Assembly (NCBI GenBank): GCA_965249005.1
Contig: CBDFLD010000019.1
Location: 62,001-126,000, forward strand
Origin: CBDFLD01 sp965249005
GTDB taxonomy: Bacteria > Acidobacteriota > UBA6911
DNA length: 64,000 nucleotides
Direction of reading: 5' to 3'
Translations under genes and position numbers: made by a program
Part shown: positions 8,445-17,347 of the stretch, in pieces
Layout: the number at the start of each line of letters is the position of its first letter
Position numbering within the stretch: position 1 is the first letter of the stretch
Notes under the pieces: model-generated
Databases searched by the model: none
Told to the model about the DNA's origin: nothing
What the model saw: the letters and a program-made list of their open reading frames with translations, nothing else

Positions 8445-10070
8445 TTACTGTCCCACCCCCAAGGGCGAGAAGGACACCAGGATCCCCAGAATGGCGACAA
8501 TGACGACAACGGACAGGACGGCGTCTCGGCGGTTCCAACTCGCCCGGGACCGGGCACGATCCTCCGAAACTGTGGTTGCGTAGGTCAAGCCTCGGATCTG
8601 ACTTTCCGGTGGCGGCGCCGTCATCATGCTGACGACGACAAGTATCCCGACGCAAACCAGAAACAGAAAGATCGCGAAGTGGAGGAAGTTCAAGTCGGCG
8701 AAGCTGTGGAGAAAACCGGTCAAGGACTCCTTGTTGAGCTCGGCTACAAGACGAGCCATCCCCAGCACAAACCCACCCGTGAGAGTCGCCATGGCGCCTG
8801 CGGCGTTGATGCGTTTCCAGAAGAGCCCCAGGAAAAAAACCGCGGCGATCGGAGGGGCAATATACGCCTGGACACTCTGCAGATAATGGTAAACCTCTCC
8901 AGATATGTTTCTCATGACCGGTATCCAGAGAATGCCCAATACCACCACAATTCCGGTCGCAATGCGTCCAACCATCACCAACGTTCTCTCGGAGGCATCC
9001 GGCCTCAACTTCCGATAGATATCCATCGTAAAAATGGTCGAGCAGGAGTTGAACACGGCGGCAAGCGAGCTCATCAGAGCCGCCAGCAGCCCACCTGCGA
9101 CGAGTCCCCGGAGCCCCGCGGGCAGAAGCTCACGCACCATGACGGGAAAAGCCTGATCTGCTTCAGAGAGATTCAGCTGGCCACTCTGGGCAAGCGCATA
9201 GGCGATGATGCCGGGAATGATAAAAATAAAGAACGGAAGCAGCTTCAAGTACGCGGCAAAAATCGTCCCCCGCCTGGCCTGAGTCTCGTTTCTCGCCGCC
9301 AAGGTTCTCTGGACGATATACTGGTCCGTGCACCAGTACCACAGACCCACAATCGGCGGCGCGAAGACCATTCCAGTCCATGGAAAATCGGGATGGTCGG
9401 CGGGGAGAAACAGATTGAACCGTTGATGTCCGGCAGTCGCCAGCAGCGCGTCCCAACCGCCTATCTTCATCAAACCCACAATCGTGATCGTAGCGGATCC
9501 GGCGATCAAGACGATGGCTTGCATCGCCTCGGTGTAGACGACTGCTCGGAGCCCTCCGACGACCGTGTAGATACCGGTTAGAATCACCACGATCATCGCG
9601 CCGCTCCAGAAGTCCACGCCCATCAAGACCTGAAAGACCACGGCGCCCGCGTAAACCGTCACCGACACCTTGGTCAGGATGTAGCCCACCAGTGTGACCA
9701 GAGACAAAAACCAACGGGCCGAAGCGGAGTATCGCCTTTCCAGGAACTCGGGCATGGTAAAGACACGGCTGCGCATGTAGAACGGAACGAAGACCCAGCC
9801 CAGAAGCAGAATCAGCCAGGAGTGAAGCTCGTAATGGCCCATGACGACACCGCTCTTCGCCGCCGTGCCCGCCAAGCCCACGATGTGCTCGGATCCGATG
9901 TTCGACGCGAAGATAGATGCTCCGATAACGAACCAACCTACGTGACGGCCGGCCAGAAAGTAATCCGCGGTGGATTCCTGCTTTTGCTGAATGACCCACC
10001 AGGCGACGCCGGCCAGCACGGCAAAGTAAGCCCCAACAACAATCCAATCCCACGTCTCGAACACTGCCAT
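8445..10070 (-). CDS. Sodium:solute symporter (SSS family)
   Basis: A 541-residue transporter with about 13-14 membrane segments. The N-terminus shows the SSS layout: YFAVLAGVAWW (TM1), then ADYFLAGRHVGWFVIGASIFASNIGSEHIVGLAG with the unwound-helix and sodium-site region. Later VVGGLRAVVYTEAMQ and the long SGLT-like C-terminal part match sugar or myo-inositol transporting members. Substrate is not readable; a sugar is the best guess from the SGLT-like pattern. Its 229-bp upstream gap is shared with the divergent epimerase gene. Confidence 0.9.
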   Translation of the reverse strand: MAVFETWDWIVVGAYFAVLAGVAWWVIQQKQESTADYFLAGRHVGWFVIGASIFASNIGSEHIVGLAGTAAKSGVVMGHYELHSWLILLLGWVFVPFYMRSRVFTMPEFLERRYSASARWFLSLVTLVGYILTKVSVTVYAGAVVFQVLMGVDFWSGAMIVVILTGIYTVVGGLRAVVYTEAMQAIVLIAGSATITIVGLMKIGGWDALLATAGHQRFNLFLPADHPDFPWTGMVFAPPIVGLWYWCTDQYIVQRTLAARNETQARRGTIFAAYLKLLPFFIFIIPGIIAYALAQSGQLNLSEADQAFPVMVRELLPAGLRGLVAGGLLAALMSSLAAVFNSCSTIFTMDIYRKLRPDASERTLVMVGRIATGIVVVLGILWIPVMRNISGEVYHYLQSVQAYIAPPIAAVFFLGLFWKRINAAGAMATLTGGFVLGMARLVAELNKESLTGFLHSFADLNFLHFAIFLFLVCVGILVVVSMMTAPPPESQIRGLTYATTVSEDRARSRASWNRRDAVLSVVVIVAILGILVSFSPLGVGQ

Positions 10071-10299
10071 GGACTCTTTCCTCGACTAGCACACCCAAAT
10101 TATTTGTAAAGTAGACAGAAAGCACCCCGATGAATAAAGAAGGCCGGACCCCTTGGGTTGATTCGGGCCGGTTTTGGCCCCGTGCCCGCACACCTCTGCT
10201 GGAATCGGCTTTTCACGATCGTTTCATGCGATCTCGCCCACGGACAGTCTATAGGACACTCGACGGATTCGAAAACCTTTCAAAGAGAAGAGACCGAAG

Positions 10300-11283
10300 A
10301 TGAAGAAAGCTCTCGTTTGTGGCGCAGGAGGCTTCATCGGCAGCCACATGGTGAAGCGGTTGAAGAAGGACGGGTACTGGGTTCGAGGCGCCGACCTGAA
10401 GCACCCGGAGTTTTCGGCCAGCGCGGCCGATGAGTTTGCGGTTGGAGACCTTCGCGAGCAGGAATTTTGCCGCCAGGTCATCGATCAGCAGTTCGATGTC
10501 GTGTACCAATTTGCTGCAGATATGGGAGGCGCACTCTTCATATTTACAGGCGTGAACGACGCAGAGATTCTGCATAACTCTGCCCTGATCAACCTGAACG
10601 TCGTGGAGCGGGTTCATCGACTCGAGATACCAAAGATTTTTTACTCTTCGTCGGCATGCATCTATCCGGAATACAATCAGACGGACCCAGACAATCCAAA
10701 GTGCTCCGAAGACTCCGCCTATCCGGCGGCACCGGACAGTGACTATGGCTGGGAAAAACTGTTCAGCGAGCGACTCTATCTCGCTTTTCATCGCAACCAC
10801 GGCCTGAACGTACGAATCGCCCGCTATCACAACATATTCGGGCCTGAAGGATCCTGGACCGACGGGCGGGAAAAGGCGCCGGCGGCAATCTGCCGCAAGG
10901 TTGCCGAGGCTCCAGAAGGCGGAGAGATCGAGATCTGGGGCGACGGCCGCCAGACGCGATCGTTTCTCTACATTGACGAGTGTATCGAGGCGACCCGACG
11001 GCTGGTGGAATCAGACTTCATAGGCCCCGTCAACATCGGCTCGGAGGAAATGGTCACGATTGACGCCTTGGCCGGAATGGCCATGGACATCGCCGGCAAG
11101 AAACTGAAGCTTCGACATATTGAAGGCCCCATGGGAGTGCGGGGGCGGAATTCCGACAATGCGTTGTATCAGGCAAACATCGGGTGGGCGGTGTCGCAGC
11201 CTCTGGCAGAGGGCTTGCGGAAGACCTACCCCTGGATCGCAGAGCAGGTCGAAAAGCGCGCCCCTGCTTACGCCACGCCCTAG
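10300..11283 (+). CDS. NAD-dependent epimerase, GDP-mannose 3,5-epimerase-like
   Basis: A 327-residue extended SDR enzyme. The Rossmann motif GAGGFIGSH is at residues 8-16. The catalytic set of plant GDP-mannose 3,5-epimerase is recognisable: the cysteine in SSSACIYPE, the Tyr-Lys pair in YGWEKL, and the lysine of GREKAPAA. Other shared stretches are AADMGGA, WGDGRQTRSF, PVNIGSEEM and RGRNSDN. In plants this makes GDP-L-galactose or GDP-L-gulose; in bacteria such homologues serve envelope glycan synthesis. No sugar nucleotidyltransferase is next to it. The stop is TAG. Confidence 0.85.
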   Translation: MKKALVCGAGGFIGSHMVKRLKKDGYWVRGADLKHPEFSASAADEFAVGDLREQEFCRQVIDQQFDVVYQFAADMGGALFIFTGVNDAEILHNSALINLNVVERVHRLEIPKIFYSSSACIYPEYNQTDPDNPKCSEDSAYPAAPDSDYGWEKLFSERLYLAFHRNHGLNVRIARYHNIFGPEGSWTDGREKAPAAICRKVAEAPEGGEIEIWGDGRQTRSFLYIDECIEATRRLVESDFIGPVNIGSEEMVTIDALAGMAMDIAGKKLKLRHIEGPMGVRGRNSDNALYQANIGWAVSQPLAEGLRKTYPWIAEQVEKRAPAYATP

Positions 11284-11428
11284 GCGCACGTGAAGAGGTT
11301 CTGGCAATCGAACGCTATGGATTCCTGCTCAGAGATTCACTTGTAGAAAGACCCCAATCACACGGTTTCCGAGTTCATCAGCAAGGGCAGTTCGGCATGC
11401 TGTTCCTGTTCCTCTTTGAACGTTAGCT

Positions 11429-11528
11429 GGGGTCACGGCTTAAAAACCTGAGCCCTGCCCTCAACTAGCCCGCAGTGCCATGCCCATTCGGGCCATGGAG
11501 AAAAACTCAATATTCAAACTGTGGCCCC
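11429..11528. repeat. Short inverted repeat of GGGGTCAC…/…AATATTCAA type
   Basis: In the 430-bp gap between the epimerase and the giant dehydrogenase, GGGGTCACGGCTT (11429-11441) faces an imperfect inverted partner, CAATATTCAAACTGTGGCCCC (split here: CAATATTCAA at 11508-11517, then ACTGTGGCCCC to 11528). The same two words occur fused near 32.8 kb as GGGGTCACAGCTTGAATATTCAA (32783-32805). This suggests remnants of a small dispersed element, perhaps the flanks of an old transposase gene. The rest of the gap shows nothing gene-like. Confidence 0.4.
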
Positions 11529-11715
11529 CTGGCATCGCGGGCGGATTGGTAATCGCTTCCGGATTTGGTATCGTCCGGGCTTGGGCGATGCGAAAGGTCC
11601 TGTGGAGGGTACTCAGCACAACCGGTTGCATACTCGATCAGAAGGCCTATCTGAGAACTAGGTCCTCCCTGGCCCCGTGGACGGTTTCATAGAGCGTCGA
11701 GTCAAGGAAAGATCG

Positions 11716-14700
11716 ATGAAAAGCACGTTTCTTGTGTCCGCAATATTGGTTGTCCTTGCAGCAACCCTGCTGATGATCTCGTACCGCAGCGGAGAGGATG
11801 CACCTTCGAGCACGCTCGCCGTAGCTGAGGGTTTCACGGTCGAACGGGTGGCAGGCCCGCCGCTCGTGGATCGTCCGATCACGGCGGACTTCGACGATCG
11901 GGGACGTCTCTATGTCGCCGATTCTTCCGGGTCCAACGACAAGGTCGAGAAGCAGCTCCGGGAGAAGCCGCACCGGATCGTGCGGCTCGAGGACAGCGAC
12001 GGTGACGGCCGTTTCGATAGCAGCACTGTATTTGCCGACCGTATGATGTTTCCCGAGGGCACCCTGTGGTATGACGGCTCCCTCTACGTCGCCGCTCCGC
12101 CCCACATCTGGAAACTCACCGACACCGACGACGACGGCGTGGCCGACCGCCGCGAGGAGTGGTTCGACGGTAAGACATTGACCGGGTGTGCCAACGACCT
12201 GCACGGGCCGTATCTCGGCAACGACGGATGGATCTACTGGTGCAAGGGCGCCTTCGCCGAGCAGACCCACCCTCGCCCGGGCAAGGCTCCGCTCGTCACT
12301 CGCGCCGCCCATATCTTTCGGCGCCGGCCCGAGGGGGGACCGGTCGAGGCGGTCATGACCGGCGGGATGGACAACCCCGTCGACGTCGATTTTACACCTG
12401 AGGGCGAGCGCATTCTCTCGGCCACGTTTCTCGAGCACCCGCAACTCGGCCGCCGTGACGCTCTGGTGCACGCGATCTACGGCGGCGTCTACGGCAAAGA
12501 GCACGAGGTACTGCGCGGGCACAAGAGGACCGGAGCCCTTCTGCCCCAGCTGACCGACCTCGGTCCCGCCGCCCCGTGCGGTCTGACCCGATACCGCTCG
12601 CGCGTCTTCGGGGACGAATTCGAGAACAACTTTTTTGCCTGCCTGTTCAACATGCGCAAGGTAACACGGCACGTGCTCGTGGCCGAGGGCTCGAGCTTCC
12701 GTAGCCAGGACAGTGACTTTTTGGTCTCGACCAGTCCCGATTTTCATCCCACCGATGTCCTGGAGGATGCCGACGGCAGCCTTATCGTGATCGATACCGG
12801 TGGCTGGTACAAACTCTGCTGCCCGACCTCGCAGCTGGCCAAACCGGATGTTCTAGGAGCGATCTATCGCGTCCGCAAGGAAGCTGCACACGAGACCCCC
12901 GAAATGAGGGACCCGCGAGGCCTGCAACTCGCCTGGGACGCGAATCCTGAGCTCCTGGCCGGGAGACTCGACGATCCCCGGCCTGCCGTGCGTAAGCGCG
13001 CCCTTCACGCGCTTGCGCGGATAGGGGACCGATCGATTCCCGCGCTCGACAACGTGTTGAGAGCTTCACCCTCTCCCGCGGCGCGGCTCCGGGCTGTATG
13101 GGGTCTGACCCGGATCGAAGGAGCGAAAGCTAGGGCAGCGGTGCGACTGGCTCTGTCCGATACCGACACAAGCGTCCGCCATGCGGCCATTCACTCCTCG
13201 GGCGTGTGGCGGGATGCCGATTCGACCTCGCGGGTGATCCGACTGCTGGCAGAGGACACGTCCCCCGTGCAACGTGCCGCGGCCGAGGCATTGGGGCGGA
13301 TCGGTGCGGCGCGAGCAGTATCTGCCTTGCTGGCCGCGGCGAGCAACCCGGTAGATCGAATTCTGGAGCATTCTCTTGTCTACGCACTGATCGAGATCGA
13401 CGATCCAGCTGCCACTGCCCGGGGACTCGAGGCAACCTCACCCGGCACGAGGCGGGCAGCGCTCGTCGCGCTCGACCAGATGGACCAAGGAGAGCTGAAA
13501 CCGGAAATGATCCTGCCGTACCTGACCTCGAGCGATCCGTCTCTCGAGCAGATCGCCTCCTGGATTGCCGGCAACCATCCGGAGTGGGGAGGCTCTCTAG
13601 CGCGCTTCTTCGAAGGGCGTTTGAAGCAACCGACGGATGGTTCGTTCGATTCCCGCACACGGGAGGAACTGGTCAGCCAGCTGTCCCGTTTTAGTTCAAA
13701 CGCCGTGATCCAGGACCTGCTTGCGCGTCTTACCGGTGCTCAATCCACCGGACGGATCCGGCAGAGCGCCCTCGCTGCCATGGGGGCGAGTTCGCTACAG
13801 CAGATGCCGGCGGCTTGGTCCTCGGCGCTGGTCCACTGCCTCGGCAGCGGCGATCGGGAGCTTGTGGGACCGGCCGTGGAAACCACACGCGCTCTGCCAC
13901 CGCCCGAGAAAGCGGAGACACTACGGGCGGCACTTCTCCGCGTGGCACGAGACCGAGGACAGGCGCCGGAGGTCCGAGTCGGGGCTCTGGCCGCCCTCCC
14001 CGATGGTCCCGGGAAGATGGACGCGGAGTTGTATGCGCTCGTCCTCGACGGGATTGCGATGGCTCGCCCTCCGGCGCTGCGCGCGCTCGCGGCCTCGGCG
14101 ATCGAGAGGGCGGAGCTCGGAGAAGATCAGCTCGCGTCTCTGTCCGACCTCGTGGGCCGGGACGCCGTGGGACCGATGGAGCTACCGCGACTGCTTGGAG
14201 CGTTCACCGGTTCTGGAGACGAGGCGATCGGACTCGGTCTGATCGATGCGCTGGAACGCTCCCGCGCCCGCTTTGCCCTAAGAGCCGAGGTGCTTGATCC
14301 GGCGCTAGAGCAGTTCCCCGCGTCTGTGCGCGAACGCGGGCGAGCCCTTCTCGCCTCGCTCGACCGCGATCCGGAGCAGAAGGGGCGAGAGCTCGACGAG
14401 CTGATCGCGGCATTACCAACAGGGCAAGGGGGGCATGGGGGCGACATACGGCGAGGGCAGGCCATCTTCAACGGTCCGAAAGGAGCCTGCTCCACCTGTC
14501 ATGCCATCGGGTACCTGGGCGGAAAGCTCGGTCCGGATCTGACCCGGATCGGCCGGATCCGCACGGAGCGGGATCTGTTGGAGGCGATCGTTTACCCCGA
14601 TACCAGCTTCGTCCACGGCTACGAGCCCATTCAGGTGGTCACGCACGACGGAGAGCGGTACAGCGGCGTCGTGCGCAAGGATACCGAAGACTTCCTCGCG

Positions 14701-14862
14701 CTCGGCATCGGTGCCGACGAAGAGGTCCGGATCGACCGCTCCCGCATTGCCGAGCTGCGTCCGGGCACCGTCTCCGTGATGCCCAGTGGCCTCGACCAGC
14801 AGCTAAGCCGCCAGGAGCTGGCCGATCTGCTCGCCTTTTTGATGGAGACGCATCGCAAGTAA
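11716..14862 (+). CDS. Membrane-bound dehydrogenase/HEAT/heme fusion protein
   Basis: A 1048-residue exported protein in three parts. After a signal anchor (ILVVLAATLLMISY) comes a beta-propeller region (about 40-420) of the PQQ/soluble-dehydrogenase type (TIGR02604-like), with repeated D-x-D-x-D turns such as DSDGDGRFD and DTDDDGVAD. A long HEAT-like helical region follows (about 430-900). The C-terminus holds a c-type heme site CSTCH near residue 925 followed by GGKLGPDLTRIG, matching TIGR02603. Start chosen at 11716 behind AAGGAAAG; the 13 upstream codons have no RBS. Probably oxidises a sugar or polyol in the periplasm; substrate unknown. Monocistronic, and a second family member lies at 36554-39655. 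Confidence 0.82.
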   Translation: MKSTFLVSAILVVLAATLLMISYRSGEDAPSSTLAVAEGFTVERVAGPPLVDRPITADFDDRGRLYVADSSGSNDKVEKQLREKPHRIVRLEDSDGDGRFDSSTVFADRMMFPEGTLWYDGSLYVAAPPHIWKLTDTDDDGVADRREEWFDGKTLTGCANDLHGPYLGNDGWIYWCKGAFAEQTHPRPGKAPLVTRAAHIFRRRPEGGPVEAVMTGGMDNPVDVDFTPEGERILSATFLEHPQLGRRDALVHAIYGGVYGKEHEVLRGHKRTGALLPQLTDLGPAAPCGLTRYRSRVFGDEFENNFFACLFNMRKVTRHVLVAEGSSFRSQDSDFLVSTSPDFHPTDVLEDADGSLIVIDTGGWYKLCCPTSQLAKPDVLGAIYRVRKEAAHETPEMRDPRGLQLAWDANPELLAGRLDDPRPAVRKRALHALARIGDRSIPALDNVLRASPSPAARLRAVWGLTRIEGAKARAAVRLALSDTDTSVRHAAIHSSGVWRDADSTSRVIRLLAEDTSPVQRAAAEALGRIGAARAVSALLAAASNPVDRILEHSLVYALIEIDDPAATARGLEATSPGTRRAALVALDQMDQGELKPEMILPYLTSSDPSLEQIASWIAGNHPEWGGSLARFFEGRLKQPTDGSFDSRTREELVSQLSRFSSNAVIQDLLARLTGAQSTGRIRQSALAAMGASSLQQMPAAWSSALVHCLGSGDRELVGPAVETTRALPPPEKAETLRAALLRVARDRGQAPEVRVGALAALPDGPGKMDAELYALVLDGIAMARPPALRALAASAIERAELGEDQLASLSDLVGRDAVGPMELPRLLGAFTGSGDEAIGLGLIDALERSRARFALRAEVLDPALEQFPASVRERGRALLASLDRDPEQKGRELDELIAALPTGQGGHGGDIRRGQAIFNGPKGACSTCHAIGYLGGKLGPDLTRIGRIRTERDLLEAIVYPDTSFVHGYEPIQVVTHDGERYSGVVRKDTEDFLALGIGADEEVRIDRSRIAELRPGTVSVMPSGLDQQLSRQELADLLAFLMETHRK

Positions 14863-14880
14863 CCCTGCCGGATTTTTCAA

Positions 14881-16053
14881 TTACAGCGGCTCCGTGCCCT
14901 GGTTGAGAATGTCCAGATACTCATCATAGACAAACAGGTGGCCTCGCTGGCGCCCGGTGGCCTCCCGTGCAATCCCGAGCTCAACAAGATGCCGGACCGA
15001 CTTTCGCACCGTAGGCGGGGACAGGTCCAGTTGCTCAGCTGTTGCGGGAACGGACAGGATTGGCTTCGATTGCAAATACTGATACACGCGCGAAGCTGAT
15101 ACCGCCGGACGTCCCAAACGTTCAATCCTGACTCGATCCTTCTCGAACAGATCGAGAATCTGCCTTGCTGTCTCCGCCGCCTGCTCCGACGTGTCCCTAA
15201 TGCCTGTCAGGAAGAACTCAAGCCAGGCTTCCCAATCACCCCGCTCCCGCACAAGCTGAAGCAGGTCATAGTAATGTTTTCGGTTGCTCTTTAAGAACAA
15301 ACTCAAATACAGGATCGGCGCTTTCAGCGCGCCTTCTGCACACAGCAAGAAAGTGATGAGCAACCGCCCAAGTCTACCGTTACCGTCCAGGAACGGATGA
15401 ATGCTCTCAAACTGCACATGGATGAGCGCCACCTTGATCAGCACGGGCAAGTTTGGCTCTTGCGAGTGAATGAACTTCTCCAACTCGCCCATACAGTCCA
15501 GCATTCGGTCAGGCGGCGGCGGGACAAACACCGCGTTCCCCGGCCTGCTCCCACCAATCCAGTTTTGGCTGCGCCGGAACTCCCCTGGTTGCTTGCTGAC
15601 CCCTCTCCCTTTAGATAGAAGAATCTCGTGGATTTCCCTTATCAGCCGAAGCGACAGTGGAAAACCACCACGCAGCCGTTCCAGGCCGTGTTGCATCGCC
15701 GCGACGTAGTTCGACACCTCCTGTACATCATCCAGCGGCACGCCTGGCGCCTTATCACTTTCGAACAGCAAAAGGTCCGACAGGGACGATTGTGTGCCCT
15801 CAATCTGAGACGATAGCAACGCCTCCTTGCGAACGTACATGTACTGAAACAGCGGTGTATCCGGTAGGGCCGATGTAACGCCATCAAGACGCCCGAGCGC
15901 CCGGTTGGCCTCCTCAATCAGTCCGTAAAGCCCATCCATCCGAACCGGCGGCTCCGGCGGTAATGGTGGGGGCACATAGGCCCGTACCCGTTCGCCAGCG
16001 ACGGCGGTCATGACATATTCACCGCTTCGCTTCAGAATATCCCGTGCCTCCAC
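14881..16053 (-). CDS. Fic-domain AMP-transferase-like protein with winged helix
   Basis: A 390-residue class II Fic protein. The catalytic motif HPFLDGNGRLGR is complete at 219-230. The inhibitory helix motif S-x3-E-G (SSQIEG, 81-86) lies N-terminal, so activity should be self-inhibited. The last ~90 residues form a winged-helix DNA-binding region (VPATAEQLDLSPPTVRKSVRHL). The apparent start is GTG at 16053 with AAAGGA upstream; an ATG at 16011 is an alternative. Inverted and direct repeats directly upstream (16064-16115) suggest autoregulation through the winged helix. Target protein unknown. Confidence 0.9.
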   Translation of the reverse strand: MEARDILKRSGEYVMTAVAGERVRAYVPPPLPPEPPVRMDGLYGLIEEANRALGRLDGVTSALPDTPLFQYMYVRKEALLSSQIEGTQSSLSDLLLFESDKAPGVPLDDVQEVSNYVAAMQHGLERLRGGFPLSLRLIREIHEILLSKGRGVSKQPGEFRRSQNWIGGSRPGNAVFVPPPPDRMLDCMGELEKFIHSQEPNLPVLIKVALIHVQFESIHPFLDGNGRLGRLLITFLLCAEGALKAPILYLSLFLKSNRKHYYDLLQLVRERGDWEAWLEFFLTGIRDTSEQAAETARQILDLFEKDRVRIERLGRPAVSASRVYQYLQSKPILSVPATAEQLDLSPPTVRKSVRHLVELGIAREATGRQRGHLFVYDEYLDILNQGTEPL

Positions 16054-16063
16054 TTACGAAACG

Positions 16064-16115
16064 ATCCTTTCTTTTAGATACATTCATAGAAAGGATATGC
16101 CGTTTTCCTTTCTTT
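16064..16115. promoter_or_regulatory. Candidate operator upstream of the Fic gene
   Basis: A perfect 9-bp inverted repeat ATCCTTTCT (16064-16072) / AGAAAGGAT (16088-16096) sits 11 bases upstream of the Fic GTG. A direct copy of TCCTTTCTTT recurs at 16106-16115, 41 bp (about four helical turns) from the first at 16065-16074. The spacing fits cooperative binding of a dimeric winged-helix protein. Binding by the Fic protein is inference. Confidence 0.5.
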
Positions 16116-16164
16116 GTGAAGGGATTTTACTTGATGGCTGCTGCGGTAACGTATCTCCGATTTT

Positions 16165-16213
16165 GATCCGTCAATCGCTCAATGCTTCACAAAACCGCCT
16201 CACACACTCAACA
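16165..16213 (-). pseudogene. 3' end fragment of an SDR gene (duplicate of 24138-24186)
   Basis: Forty-nine bases match 24138-24186 with two substitutions. In the intact copy this is the last ~35 bases of the SDR gene at 24152-24895 (coding …LLSVCGGFVKH, stop) plus 14 bases downstream. Here only the tail remains, lying directly downstream of the VapC-like gene. It marks a deletion or recombination scar and shows that a second SDR copy once ended here. Confidence 0.75.
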
Positions 16214-16232
16214 TAGTGGTTCCCAGTCTGGA

Positions 16233-16658
16233 TCACCATCCCAGGGGCATTCTTTTCCCCAAGTTACAGGAAATCTTCACCTTCTGAATCCTTCGGTGTG
16301 CGGCGTCGTCATAGGTGATCCATACACCACCCAAATCCTCGGCAAGCGCAGCGTAGCAGGCATCGTACCCGGTCAAACCCATTCTTACAAAACGCGTTGC
16401 CTGCCGCGCAAGATCAACGGTCATGGGGTGACGCAACATCCCACTCTGCAACAGTGGAATGACACCTTCCTGAAATGCCTCCAACCCCTGAGGGTGTAGC
16501 CGCACAAGAACCGAGAAAACTTCAAAGGGAAAGAGTTCCGGCACAGCGAAGCGGGTTGGGTCGTCTACCATTCTTTCAAGGACCTGGTCCGCACGGGGGT
16601 GACTTTCCTCGATGATAAACCAACGTATCGCCACCGATGCATCCAGGACCCAGATCAC
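16233..16658 (-). CDS. PIN-domain toxin, VapC-like
   Basis: A 141-residue PIN-domain ribonuclease-like protein. The acidic metal-binding residues are visible: Asp6 (VLDASVAIRW), Glu41 or Glu46, Asp99 (TGYDACYAALAE) and Asp117/118 (ITYDDAAH). Family members cleave tRNA or rRNA when released from the antitoxin. Its start overlaps the antitoxin stop by four bases (ATGA). The layout antitoxin first, toxin second is the usual one. Confidence 0.9.
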   Translation of the reverse strand: MIWVLDASVAIRWFIIEESHPRADQVLERMVDDPTRFAVPELFPFEVFSVLVRLHPQGLEAFQEGVIPLLQSGMLRHPMTVDLARQATRFVRMGLTGYDACYAALAEDLGGVWITYDDAAHRRIQKVKISCNLGKRMPLGW

Positions 16659-16927
16659 CGCGATCCTCCGCGGAGTTGCCTGAGAAGAGAAATGCTGTCT
16701 CTATTCTGTGTTCGGGGCTTTCTGTGGGACTTTATTTTTTCAAGAAAGCGACGCTTTTCCTCACGCGCTTTTACATCAACAAATCGCCTTTGGAAATCCT
16801 CGAGTGTAACCAGAACCGCCCGAACTTTTCGCCCTTTACTGATCAAGATCGGGGCGCCGGTCTTCTCCAAGCGATCGAGCACTTCACCGAGTTGATTTCG
16901 GATTTTCAGGGCATTGACCGTCTCCAC
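16655..16927 (-). CDS. Phd/YefM-type antitoxin
   Basis: A 90-residue protein with the Phd/YefM fold: an N-terminal DNA-binding part (NALKIRNQLGEVLDRL, then GAPILISKGRKVRAVLVTLEDF) and a charged C-terminal tail (AREEKRRFLEKIKSHRKPR) that would wrap the toxin. Pairs with the PIN toxin at 16233-16658. A strong inverted repeat 95-128 bases upstream (17022-17055) is a candidate operator. Confidence 0.87.
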   Translation of the reverse strand: METVNALKIRNQLGEVLDRLEKTGAPILISKGRKVRAVLVTLEDFQRRFVDVKAREEKRRFLEKIKSHRKPRTQNRDSISLLRQLRGGSR

Positions 16928-17021
16928 AGAAAGCCTCCCTTCGACATATCAGGCTGAAACCGCTGAAAGCGGACAGAACCCTAAGTCTTCGTCAAAGGAT
17001 AACCAAGATAAATGTGGATAT

Positions 17022-17055
17022 CAAGTGTATATATAGATATTGACATATACACTTG
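17022..17055. promoter_or_regulatory. 11-bp inverted repeat upstream of the toxin-antitoxin operon
   Basis: CAAGTGTATAT (17022-17032) and ATATACACTTG (17045-17055) are perfect inverted copies around a 12-bp AT-rich spacer. On the minus strand this is about 100 bases upstream of the antitoxin start, a plausible operator-promoter for autoregulation. No other gene starts nearby on that side. Confidence 0.45.
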
Positions 17056-17207
17056 CTACAACTCTGCTGAGATTCATTGCCACGGGGGGCCAAGGCTTGC
17101 GGGCCGCCCATGAATCTCGTACTGGCTATGTGCTGGTAATCAACACCGAGAGCGCTACGGACCCGGGCAGCTATGCCAAGATCATCAAGACCATGGGGAC
17201 GGCTTGA
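17040..17207 (+). pseudogene. Possible C-terminal coding remnant, family unclear
   Basis: An open stretch of about 55 codons ending at TGA 17205-17207 reads like protein: LLRFIATGGQGLRAAHES followed by RTGYVLVINTESATDPGSY and AKIIKTMGTA. The pattern faintly recalls the C-terminus of thiamine-diphosphate enzymes, but I cannot assign it. There is no start with an RBS. The interval 16928-17347 otherwise holds no gene. Confidence 0.25.
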
Positions 17208-17347
17208 ACAGGATTGAGTGAAAGGGGAGCTTTGCGTAGAAGTGCTGGACCTCGATGCAAGACGTGCATTATTCTTTCTATGCACCGCCACTTCTGCGGA
17301 TCGACAAACCGGTGCGGTTACTTGACTCCGCGAGGGAAGAATCCAAC

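Noticed and set aside
8679..9581. Plus-strand open frame of 300 codons
   Set aside because: Antisense to the symporter; rich in His/Arg/Gln with no recognisable fold.
11480..11692. Short plus-strand ORF before the giant dehydrogenase
   Set aside because: No RBS, overlaps the repeat words and runs into the start of the next gene in another frame; no family resemblance.
11647..12747. Minus-strand open frame of 366 codons
   Set aside because: Antisense to the giant dehydrogenase; composition mirrors the high-GC sense gene and it shows no family pattern.
17100..17250. tRNA gene in the AT-rich gap
   Set aside because: No cloverleaf with a T-loop GTTCGAAT-like segment could be drawn there or in any other gap of the window.
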